Below are positions 54,547 to 61,196 of a stretch of 61,196 nt of DNA, one piece after another. The translations under genes were made by a program, and so were the position numbers. Position 1 is the first letter of the stretch. Each line of letters begins with the position of its first letter. Source of the DNA: Mesobacterium pallidum (GTDB taxonomy: Bacteria > Pseudomonadota > Alphaproteobacteria > Rhodobacterales > Rhodobacteraceae); contig NZ_JAIMID010000026.1 in assembly GCF_019966535.1 (NCBI RefSeq), positions 1 through 61,196 of the forward strand, written 5' to 3'. The notes below the pieces were generated by a model. The model made no database searches, was not told the origin of the DNA, and worked only from the letters and a program-made list of their open reading frames with translations.

Positions 54547-57099
54547 TCAAAAAATGAACCTGTCCCAACTCCCATAGTGTTCCTCGCTGCGCTTCCCACG
54601 CGACAGGCTGAGCGCGATGAGAGCGATCCCGGCGAGGATACCGACAAGGCTGCCTGCCACCGTGCCTCCGCCCAGGAACCAAGGCGCGACAATGAGCCAG
54701 AGGCCGAAGAGGATGTTAAGGAACCGCAACGGGCGCGCGACCTCGGCCCAGGCGATGACCGCAGTGGTCAGGACCAGTGCGCCCAGCAGGTGATCGCTGT
54801 TCGCCATGGCCGCTTCATTGCCAAAGATCGCGCGCGACAACATCAGGAAGACCCCGATCGCAGCACTCAGCCCGAGTGTCCATGGTACGGTGACGCCGCG
54901 TGCGCTTTGTCGAAAGATCTGCATCGGTCGCGCGTCGAAGCTCATTTCGCCCCCCGTTGTGCCACCGGGCAGAGCATCGCCCCTGAAGAACGCGCGCCAG
55001 AACGGTCTGCCCCGGCGCGTATTCCAGACCATGAACTGCACCATCGCGACGATTTCATCGAGCGAGAACGGGATCATGATCAGCATGGCCAGCGCCGCCA
55101 TCAGGCAGATCGTGCAATAGGTGCCGATGGCAATCGGCTGAATGATGATGAAATAGATGCTGATCACGCCAAGCGGCCCGACAACGATGCCGAAAAGTGC
55201 GACCATCCAGGGCATCGTGCGCCAGCGCAGGCGGCTGCCCATCACGCCCATCATGATCTCAAACATATAACTCATTGCGCCAAGGCCGCCGTCGGCAATG
55301 GGCCAGGCTTTCGAGACATCGGAGGTGATGATGTATTCGGTGCCATTCAGCGCGACCGGCGATGAAAAGAACGGCTCCCACACGCCGTCTACATGGCCGA
55401 GCTGGTAGGCCGACAGGATGCGCGACAGGATGAAGCCCACGACACCGAGCGCGATGATCGGCAGGCGCTGGACATAGGTGGAGGGGCAGTAGGTCCAGCC
55501 GGGCGGGATATCGGTATCGTCCATCATCCCCTCGCGCGACATGCCCGGCATCATCGGGATCAGGATTGTCAGCGCGACCACCAGCGCGCCGATCAGCGTG
55601 TCGTTGGCATAGACGGCCGCGTCCGGCGTCCAGAACACCAGCGGCGCGGCCAGCAGCCAGACGCCGAGCGCGGCATTCACCCATTGCGCCCAGCCGTTAC
55701 CATGGCGCAGCGACAGGGCGGCAAAGACCATGATGGCAAGTCCGGTGAAGACATTGTTCCACGCGGTCAGCCAACTGCGTGTAGCGGCGGACCACAGCCC
55801 GCGATCCTCCGTCACGCGCTGGACCGCCGCGCTGAATTCGGTCTGATCGAAGGTGCCGAAAACCGATGGCGCGGTGGCCAACCACAGGCCGAGCGCCATG
55901 ACCAGCCAATGCACCCAGAGCATAGAAAAATGCATCTGCCGCATGTGTTGATCATGCTCGCGCCGATCCGCGTTCGCCTCGGCCTCCGTCGGTGCATGCT
56001 CTGCAGCCTCTTCCGCCACGGCGTTTTCGACCTTGGCCGCCGAGACCCGTGCGGCGTTCAGCCCGTTCGCTTCGTACCATTCGTAGGGATCGTCCTTCAG
56101 GCGCTGAAGGATGCCCGGCATGTCGTCGCGCAGACTGTGTTCAGGCGTCCAGTCCAAGTGCTTTTTCGCCGCCGAAAGGTCTAGCTCGTAGTGATCGCTG
56201 GAAATATCGACCATCCATGCCCTGATGAAGGCATCCTCCCCAAATACCTTGTTTTCCGTCCAGGCGCCGAGCTTGGCCAGTTGGGACGGCACGTTCCAGG
56301 TGATCCAGTCCTCGCCATGCAGCTCGCGCCCGATCAGGCGCTGCAACTCGCCGAAGGGTATCGGGTCGGCCTCGCCCAGTAGCACCGGAAAAACGTCCGG
56401 CAGCTTGACGCGCCGATCAACGATACGTTCCACCGCGTCTAGAAAATCGTCGAGATGCAGGAACGCCTGCCCGCGCGACAGATCGCCAGGATAAACCTTG
56501 CCGCTGAATCGTCGTTCGTGAATGCGGGCGATCTGGTGGGTCAGAAAAGTCGACTGCCCGTTGTCATCGTAGATACCGGCGGGGCGCATCAGCACGAGTT
56601 TCTCGTCGCCCCTTACCTCGCGCAGTACCTTCTCCGTGCGCACCTTCGATGCGCGGTAAGGAAACCTAGGATCGAGAGGATGATCCTCGTCTATCGGCTC
56701 CCCCGGCTCGGTCGGCGCATGGGCAAGCATGGTGGAAGCGAAGACGAACTGTTCAAGCTCAAACCCCTGAAGACCCTTCAGCAGCCGTTTCGAGCCTTCG
56801 ACTGTAACGGCATCATACGCCGGATCATCCTCGCCGCTGAGATCGAAATAGCCCGCAAGGTGAATGCAGGCGGAAATCCTGTCGCCGTAAGCCAGCCGCA
56901 CACGATCAAGCGCGGTATCGACACTTGCCTGATCGGTGATGTCGAAACAGACGCACTCGGCCTGATGCGGCGGATGGGGCGGCGAATACCGGTCAAGTCC
57001 GACGACGCGGTAGGACCCGTGCAGCCGTCGCACCACCGCGGCCCCGAGATACCCGCTCGACCCGGTAACTATAACGACCGGCTTGCTTTCATCTGCCAT
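54547..57099 (-). CDS. Fusion protein: NAD-dependent epimerase, SPW repeats and VKOR-like domain
   Basis: An 850-residue multidomain membrane protein. Residues 1 to about 330 are an extended SDR/epimerase: VIVTGSSGYLGAAVVRRL (nucleotide site) and FPYRASKVRTEKVL (YxxxK). About 385-530 is an SPW-repeat membrane part (VHWLVMALGLWLATAPSVFG; WVNAALGVWLLAAPLVFW). About 545-690 is VKOR-like, with IGTYCTICLMAALAML (CTIC) but no loop cysteines in PFFSSPVALNGTEYIITSDVS. Further SPW-like helices end the protein (LLGALVLTTAVIAWAEVARP). No frame break is visible, so it appears to be one protein. It follows a Met-rich small gene by 20 bases. Confidence 0.85.
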   Translation of the reverse strand: MADESKPVVIVTGSSGYLGAAVVRRLHGSYRVVGLDRYSPPHPPHQAECVCFDITDQASVDTALDRVRLAYGDRISACIHLAGYFDLSGEDDPAYDAVTVEGSKRLLKGLQGFELEQFVFASTMLAHAPTEPGEPIDEDHPLDPRFPYRASKVRTEKVLREVRGDEKLVLMRPAGIYDDNGQSTFLTHQIARIHERRFSGKVYPGDLSRGQAFLHLDDFLDAVERIVDRRVKLPDVFPVLLGEADPIPFGELQRLIGRELHGEDWITWNVPSQLAKLGAWTENKVFGEDAFIRAWMVDISSDHYELDLSAAKKHLDWTPEHSLRDDMPGILQRLKDDPYEWYEANGLNAARVSAAKVENAVAEEAAEHAPTEAEANADRREHDQHMRQMHFSMLWVHWLVMALGLWLATAPSVFGTFDQTEFSAAVQRVTEDRGLWSAATRSWLTAWNNVFTGLAIMVFAALSLRHGNGWAQWVNAALGVWLLAAPLVFWTPDAAVYANDTLIGALVVALTILIPMMPGMSREGMMDDTDIPPGWTYCPSTYVQRLPIIALGVVGFILSRILSAYQLGHVDGVWEPFFSSPVALNGTEYIITSDVSKAWPIADGGLGAMSYMFEIMMGVMGSRLRWRTMPWMVALFGIVVGPLGVISIYFIIIQPIAIGTYCTICLMAALAMLIMIPFSLDEIVAMVQFMVWNTRRGRPFWRAFFRGDALPGGTTGGEMSFDARPMQIFRQSARGVTVPWTLGLSAAIGVFLMLSRAIFGNEAAMANSDHLLGALVLTTAVIAWAEVARPLRFLNILFGLWLIVAPWFLGGGTVAGSLVGILAGIALIALSLSRGKRSEEHYGSWDRFIF

Positions 57100-57119
57100 G
57101 GCGACGCTCCGGCCTTCCG

Positions 57120-57239
57120 CTACGTACGCAGGTATTTCACCAGCGCAATAACTGCGAGAATCAGCACCACGATGACAAGGAGCCAGACAAGTCCCATTCC
57201 AATCATCATACCGCCGCCCATCATTCCACCATCCATCAT
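57120..57239 (-). CDS. Small Met-rich single-helix membrane protein (copy 2)
   Basis: A 39-residue protein: Met/Gly-rich start MMDGGMMGGGMMIGMG, one hydrophobic helix (LVWLLVIVVLILAVIAL) and the ending VKYLRT. It shares its plan and the ALVKYLR end with the 42-residue protein at 50484. GGAAG lies nine bases before the first ATG. It precedes the epimerase-VKOR fusion gene by 20 bases and lies 61 bases downstream of a CueR-like dyad. Confidence 0.7.
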   Translation of the reverse strand: MMDGGMMGGGMMIGMGLVWLLVIVVLILAVIALVKYLRT

Positions 57240-57300
57240 GATCTTCTTCCTTCTCTCAATTGCTAAGCGTTCAACTAAGTCATCCGCATTTGGTTTCAAT

Positions 57301-57314
57301 TTCCAGCGCTGGAA
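57301..57314. promoter_or_regulatory. CueR-like dyad upstream of the small Met-rich gene
   Basis: TTCCAGCGCTGGAA is a perfect palindrome and extends to CCTTCC on one side, like a CueR half-site. It lies 61 bases upstream of the minus-strand gene at 57239. Matching -35 and -10 boxes at 19-base spacing are poor, so a functional promoter is uncertain. Confidence 0.45.
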
Positions 57315-57529
57315 GGTTGGAGGCCGCGGTTGCGATTGAAATGTTCAATGAAGAAAAAAGCTTCTATTGGCCTTCCTGCTACGAACGCGGACTTCGTCGC
57401 GTTATTCTCGCAGCGGGATGGCTTCACAAACGACATTGTATCCGTTTGTAAAGTTGACCAACCGGGAGATGCAGCCATAGAGGTGCTTCGGATTTCGATC
57501 TCGGGACAAGGGTGGAAGCGAGCCAAAAG
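57315..57529. other. Region upstream of dsbD without a clear gene
   Basis: Short frames on both strands lack ribosome sites and family character. An inverted repeat ACAAACG...CGTTTGT lies at about 57426-57450, roughly 80 bases before the DsbD start, and may be part of its control region or the end of an element. Confidence 0.3.
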
Positions 57530-59623
57530 ATGATGCGAACCACGTTGCGCCTATTCTTCCTTCTCATGGCTTGCCTTTGGGCCTCCATGGGCTTTGCTGC
57601 ATCGAGCGATACCTACGAGAATTCAACAATCACGGCCCGGCTCATCTCCGTTGAAAATGGGGTCGCGGAAACCTCCAGAACCCTTTCCCTTGGCCTGGAT
57701 GTCGAGCTGGCCGAGGGCTGGAAAGCCTATTGGCGTTCGCCCGGCGAGGTGGGTCTGCCGCCTGAAATTTCATGGGATGGATCGGAAAATCTGGTGAGCG
57801 CACAGATGCTCTGGCCCGCGCCTGAGCGCTTCACGGCATTCGGCATCGAGAATTTTGGCTACAAGACCCGTGTCGTCCTGCCCATTCAGGCAGTTCTCGA
57901 AACTGCGGGCCAGTCCGCAACATTGCAGGCGCGTGTTTCATTGCTGGCGTGCTCGACTGTCTGTGTGCCGCATGATTTCGATCTCGCACTGACAATTCCG
58001 GCGGGCACCGGGATTGACGCGAAGGCGGCGGGCCTGATTTCGGAGTATGCCCAGCGGGTGCCGCTTGGTCCCGAAGAGAGCGACATCATTGTCGAAACGG
58101 CGGTGATCGCGGATGATGCGCTTTATGTGACGGCGCGCAGTGCGAATGCCTTTGTGAAGCCGGATATCTTTCCGGAACTGGGGCCGGAATTCACCTTTGG
58201 CAAACCGGACATCCGAACCGATGATGCGGGAACAGCCCTTTGGGCCAAGCTGCCTCTTCTCGCGCAAGGGGAGGATCCGCCGCCCCTGCAACTGACTTTG
58301 ACCGATGGATCACGCGCGGTGACAGCGCAGCCCGCTTGGTCAGACCGCATCCCGGGTGCACCATTCGAGGTTATGGCGAACCTGCCGGATCTGACGCAAA
58401 TCCTGGCGATTGCGGCCTTTGCCTTTCTTGGCGGTCTGATCCTGAATGTCATGCCCTGTGTTCTGCCTGTCCTGTCCATCAAGCTGACATCGGTTCTCAA
58501 TCATGGAAACAAGCCAGCGCACGAGGTCCGGAATGGGTTCCTGATGTCGGCGCTTGGCGTTCTGGTGTTCATGTGGGCCCTCGCCGCAATCATTCTGGTT
58601 CTGCAATCCGTCGGCGTCACCGTTGGGTGGGGCCTGCAATTCCAAAGCCCTGTTTTCCTGACCGTCATGTTTCTGGTGCTTGCCGTGTTCTCTGCCAATC
58701 TGTTCGGGGTGTTCGAAGTTTCATTGCCCTCCGGGTTGCAGTCACGGCTGGCCAGATCAAGCGGTCGCGACGGGTATGGCGGAGATTTTGCAACAGGCGC
58801 CTTCGCGGCGGTGCTGGCCACGCCCTGCTCGGCCCCGTTTTTGGGGACAGCGGTTGCCTTTGCCCTGTCCGGGCGCCCGATTGATGTCATTCTCGTTTTC
58901 ACGGCTCTGGGGCTTGGGCTCTCCCTGCCCTATCTGGTTCTGGCGGGGAAGCCTGGTCTGGTCCGGTTGTTGCCCAGGCCGGGACGTTGGATGGTTGTCG
59001 TCAAATGGGTGCTTGCCGGTCTTCTGGCCGGGACCGCGATCTGGCTGCTCTGGGTACTGATAGGGGTGGCGGGTGGCCGGGTGGCCATGACCGTGCTGCT
59101 TATGACGAGCCTTTTCATTCTTCTCGCAACAATACGTTTGCCGGGCAGATTGACGCGCCCGACAGCGCTGGTGGTGGTTGCTGTTCTCAGCCTTCTGGTG
59201 CCGACGGCGCTGACAATCCCGCCGCAGACGAGAGCGGTGGGCCAGGACTGGGTCGCGTTCGATCGCTCCGAGATACCGAAACTGGTGTCGCAGGGAAAAA
59301 CCGTCTTTGTCGACGTGACCGCAGACTGGTGCCTGACGTGCAAGGCCAACAAGACGCTGGTGCTGGACCGTGCGCCCGTGGTCGACCAACTGCGGGGTGA
59401 TAATGTCGTTGCGATGCGGGCAGACTGGACTAGGCCCAGCACTGACATTTCCCGGTATCTGGAAAGCCACAACAGGTTTGGCATCCCGTTCAACATCGTC
59501 TACGGGCCAAACGCGCCAGACGGGATCATCCTGTCCGAGGTTCTGACGTCCGAAGCCGTTCTCGACGCGCTGAGCAGGGCCGCACTTGGCGACCCTGTGA
59601 CCGCTTTGAAAACGGATGGTTAG
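57530..59623 (+). CDS. dsbD: DsbD/ScsB-type thiol-disulfide interchange protein
   Basis: A 697-residue protein with three parts. After a signal (LRLFFLLMACLWASMGFAA) comes an exported beta domain with LLACSTVCVPHDF. A CcdA-like eight-helix domain follows with LNVMPCVLPVLSIK and LATPCSAPFLGTAVAF. A C-terminal thioredoxin domain has VTADWCLTCKANKTL. It carries electrons from cytoplasmic thioredoxin to periplasmic partners; the N-terminal domain looks like ScsB-type DsbD, which serves copper-stress proteins. I choose the ATG at 57530; a GTG 18 bases upstream is possible. It converges with the next gene. Confidence 0.92.
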   Translation: MMRTTLRLFFLLMACLWASMGFAASSDTYENSTITARLISVENGVAETSRTLSLGLDVELAEGWKAYWRSPGEVGLPPEISWDGSENLVSAQMLWPAPERFTAFGIENFGYKTRVVLPIQAVLETAGQSATLQARVSLLACSTVCVPHDFDLALTIPAGTGIDAKAAGLISEYAQRVPLGPEESDIIVETAVIADDALYVTARSANAFVKPDIFPELGPEFTFGKPDIRTDDAGTALWAKLPLLAQGEDPPPLQLTLTDGSRAVTAQPAWSDRIPGAPFEVMANLPDLTQILAIAAFAFLGGLILNVMPCVLPVLSIKLTSVLNHGNKPAHEVRNGFLMSALGVLVFMWALAAIILVLQSVGVTVGWGLQFQSPVFLTVMFLVLAVFSANLFGVFEVSLPSGLQSRLARSSGRDGYGGDFATGAFAAVLATPCSAPFLGTAVAFALSGRPIDVILVFTALGLGLSLPYLVLAGKPGLVRLLPRPGRWMVVVKWVLAGLLAGTAIWLLWVLIGVAGGRVAMTVLLMTSLFILLATIRLPGRLTRPTALVVVAVLSLLVPTALTIPPQTRAVGQDWVAFDRSEIPKLVSQGKTVFVDVTADWCLTCKANKTLVLDRAPVVDQLRGDNVVAMRADWTRPSTDISRYLESHNRFGIPFNIVYGPNAPDGIILSEVLTSEAVLDALSRAALGDPVTALKTDG

Positions 59624-59637
59624 GCCTAAAAGAGGCC
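59623..59637. terminator. Small convergent hairpin after dsbD
   Basis: GGCCT and AGGCC flank five A/G bases between the ends of two convergent genes. The stem is only five base pairs and there is no long T-run, so this is a weak candidate shared terminator. Confidence 0.35.
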
Positions 59638-60394
59638 CATCGCACGCGCCGACATCCAGACGCCCATGAATATCATCATCAGGTTTTCGGTCAGGGACAC
59701 GAAACCCAGCGGCACGTTTGAACCGCCGCCCACGCAGGCGCACTTGATCTCGCGCTTATCGATGTAGACGGCCTTGAAAACTGAAGCCGCTCCGACCGTA
59801 CCGATGAACAGTGCAACAGGCGCGCTGATCCAGACCAAGGCACCGGCGACCATGAGAATACCGGCAAGTGCTTCGCCGAAGGGATAGACATAGCCATAGC
59901 GCACCCATTTCTGGGCAAGCAGATCGTAGTTCAGAAACATCGTGGAAAACGTCTCGACGTCCTGCAGTTTTTGAACAGCAAGAAAGCTCATCGAGATCGC
60001 GATGAACCACTCGAATGCCCGCAGCGTCAGGATCGAACCGTAAAACGCCCAACTGAGACCAAGCGCCATAAGGAATGCGACCGCGAATATCGCAATGACG
60101 GGTTGATAAGTCGTCTCGTCGTCATCCTTTACGTCCTGGCCGAAAAATTCCCTCAGCGCGTCATAGCCACCAATTCTTTCATTGCCGATAAAGGTCTGCG
60201 GAGTCGTTTCGACACCGTGTTCTTCCATGAAAGCATCCGTTTCCTCGCGGGTGTTCAGAGGCCGGTCCTCAATCGAATACCCCTCCCGCTCAAGCAGGTC
60301 CTTCGATTTTCAGCCCATAGGGACAAACATGCTCCTCCATCACCATTCGGTACAAAACCGCCGTCTTCGGGGTGGATTTTGCCTCTCTCGTCAT
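59626..60394 (-). pseudogene. Glutaredoxin-MauE/DoxX fusion gene with a frameshift
   Basis: The ATG at 60394 opens a glutaredoxin-like domain (AVLYRMVMEEHVCPYGLK) that runs into a stop after about 40 residues. The next frame picks up the expected continuation, SKDLLEREGYSIEDRPLNT, TTPQTFIGNERIGGYDALRE, then a four-helix MauE/DoxX-like part ending in CACVGGGSNVPLGFVSLTENL. One extra base in the run TTTT at 60307-60310 explains the break. A shorter protein from 60228 could still be made. The intact gene would encode a redox-linked membrane protein; AGGA before the first ATG supports that start. Confidence 0.78.
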
Positions 60395-60414
60395 GACGCG
60401 TTCCTTTAAATCCT

Positions 60415-61137
60415 TTAACCGTTGCAGGTCCAATACCCGGTAAATCCGACAGTCAGAGGCGTCTCTCCCGTCAATTCAAACAGCAGGGTGGCGTCTTCAC
60501 CGTCCGCGTCACCCGGCGCCAGCGTGAATTGGCCACCATCGGCAGACAGGACGCCACCGGACGTCACTGTGTCTTGCGACGTGAAGTTGACCAGCGATCC
60601 GGATATCTTGGCGACGCCGTTCCCCGCCCCGTCCGTGACCAGAATGGGATCGGCGTTCACGGCGCGAATGAAACGGCATTGTCCGTCGGACCCCAGTGCG
60701 CGTGTTATTTCTTCGGCTTTGAGCGGTGCAGGACGGATTCCGGCAATCACCGGGGTTGCAATCGCTTCTTGAAGCCCCTCCATTTCAGCCGGACCGTCCG
60801 CTTCACCAAGTGGCCATTCAGGACCGGCTTCGCCATTTGCCTCAATGTCATCTATGAGGAAACGCATTTCGGAAATTTCGCGATTTTGCGCCGTCACGAT
60901 TTCCGAAGCCAGAGCCTTGACCCGTGGATCTGTCAGCTCGGCCCGTTCGCTTGTCATGATCGCGATGGAGTGGTGCGGGATCATCGCGCTCATCCAGCTT
61001 TCGTCCTGAATGGTCTCCTGGCTTCTCACGAGCCAGAGCGCGCCGGCAAACATCACGACAGACCCGAGAAAGATCGCGGCGTTGACGCCCTTGTTCTTGT
61101 ACATGTTCAACATGAAAAGGGTAAACGGTGTCGCCAC
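60415..61137 (-). CDS. DUF305-domain protein, 5' end cut or frameshifted
   Basis: The frame gives a membrane helix (NAAIFLGSVVMFAGALWLV) and a DUF305 core: SWMSAMIPHHSIAIMTSERAELTDPRVKALASEIVTAQNREISEMRFLI. After it comes a beta-rich C-terminal domain (FTSQDTVTSGGVLSADGGQF...GFTGYWTCNG). The family has two more N-terminal helices. In the other frame beyond 61137 the sequence RINSQWLIPSAMW would join to VATPFTLFMLNMYKNKG if one base of the run CCCC at 61137-61140 were removed. So the 5' end is frameshifted, or the start is the GTG at 61137; the window ends before the true start. The MxxHH-type residues suggest metal binding. Confidence 0.75.
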   Translation of the reverse strand: MATPFTLFMLNMYKNKGVNAAIFLGSVVMFAGALWLVRSQETIQDESWMSAMIPHHSIAIMTSERAELTDPRVKALASEIVTAQNREISEMRFLIDDIEANGEAGPEWPLGEADGPAEMEGLQEAIATPVIAGIRPAPLKAEEITRALGSDGQCRFIRAVNADPILVTDGAGNGVAKISGSLVNFTSQDTVTSGGVLSADGGQFTLAPGDADGEDATLLFELTGETPLTVGFTGYWTCNG

Positions 61138-61196
61138 CCCACATTGCCGACGGGATCAGCCATTGCGAGTTGATACGCATCCAAAGAAAAGGAGTG

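Noticed and set aside
55393..56184. Plus-strand frame opposite the epimerase-VKOR fusion gene
   Set aside because: Arg/Gln/His-rich antisense shadow.
1..61196. Search for CRISPR arrays, tRNA, rRNA and complete insertion sequences
   Set aside because: No regularly spaced direct repeats, no tRNA-like clover pattern, no rRNA sequence and no transposase were seen.

Overview
The window looks like part of a large plasmid or integrated mobile region of an alphaproteobacterium, most likely in the Rhodobacterales. This is an inference from the high-GC coding style, the VirB-type gene set and the flavour of the proteins; no rRNA, tRNA, replication gene or complete insertion sequence is visible. Three blocks can be separated.

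Block 1 (1 to about 14.2 kb) is a VirB-type type IV secretion operon read on the minus strand from about 12.14 kb leftwards: a hypothetical gene, a VirB1-type lytic transglycosylase, VirB2, VirB3, VirB4, a short lipoprotein, a second lytic transglycosylase with VirB5-like ends, VirB5, VirB8, VirB9, VirB10, VirB11, a DUF4177 protein, an exported protein and VirB6. A truncated MBL-fold gene lies at the left edge. Coupling protein and relaxase are not in the window. To the right are small exported proteins, an XRE regulator and two inverted copies of a 14-base AT-rich promoter-region motif.

Block 2 (14.4 to about 43.2 kb) is a metal and envelope-stress island. A PbrR/CadR/ZntR-type MerR regulator (17.3 kb) sits among four promoters with the 19-base spacer and dyad typical of MerR targets. 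They drive (a) transglutaminase-like protein, CDF exporter and SpoIIAA-like protein; (b) a tightly packed 13-gene operon (SCO, DsbB, DsbA-like, PCuAC, SCO, M23 peptidase, DUF411, ZIP, LspA, Lnt, small membrane protein, penicillin-acylase-like, CtaG); (c) a Zn/Cd/Pb P-type ATPase; and (d) an L,D-transpeptidase. Between them lies a DtxR/MntR-family regulator divergent from a di-heme peroxidase plus PhnDCE-like ABC transporter operon, with a dyad operator on the shared promoter. A CmtR-like ArsR repressor, an HMA-CDF exporter and a second LspA follow, then a TRAP transporter with a frameshifted large subunit and a CYP152-type P450.

Block 3 (43.2 to 61.2 kb) is a copper and periplasmic thiol-redox cluster, mostly minus strand: CueR, a small Cys-containing exported protein, multicopper oxidase, beta-propeller protein, DUF411, Met-rich small membrane protein, cytochrome c, CcmG, TlpA, Cys-rich and Met-rich small proteins, DsbA, SCO, PCuAC, a divergent SCO-like protein, a membrane protein, CcdA, a methyltransferase and a CDF transporter. 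To the right are an 850-residue fusion (epimerase, SPW repeats, VKOR-like), a second Met-rich small protein, DsbD, a frameshifted glutaredoxin-MauE gene and a DUF305 protein cut by the right edge.

Taken together the island combines metal export (CDF, P-type ATPase), copper chaperoning and oxidation, disulfide relays, lipoprotein maturation and peptidoglycan remodelling under MerR, CueR, ArsR and DtxR-type regulators. Functional links beyond the individual families are inferred from operon layout and shared operators.
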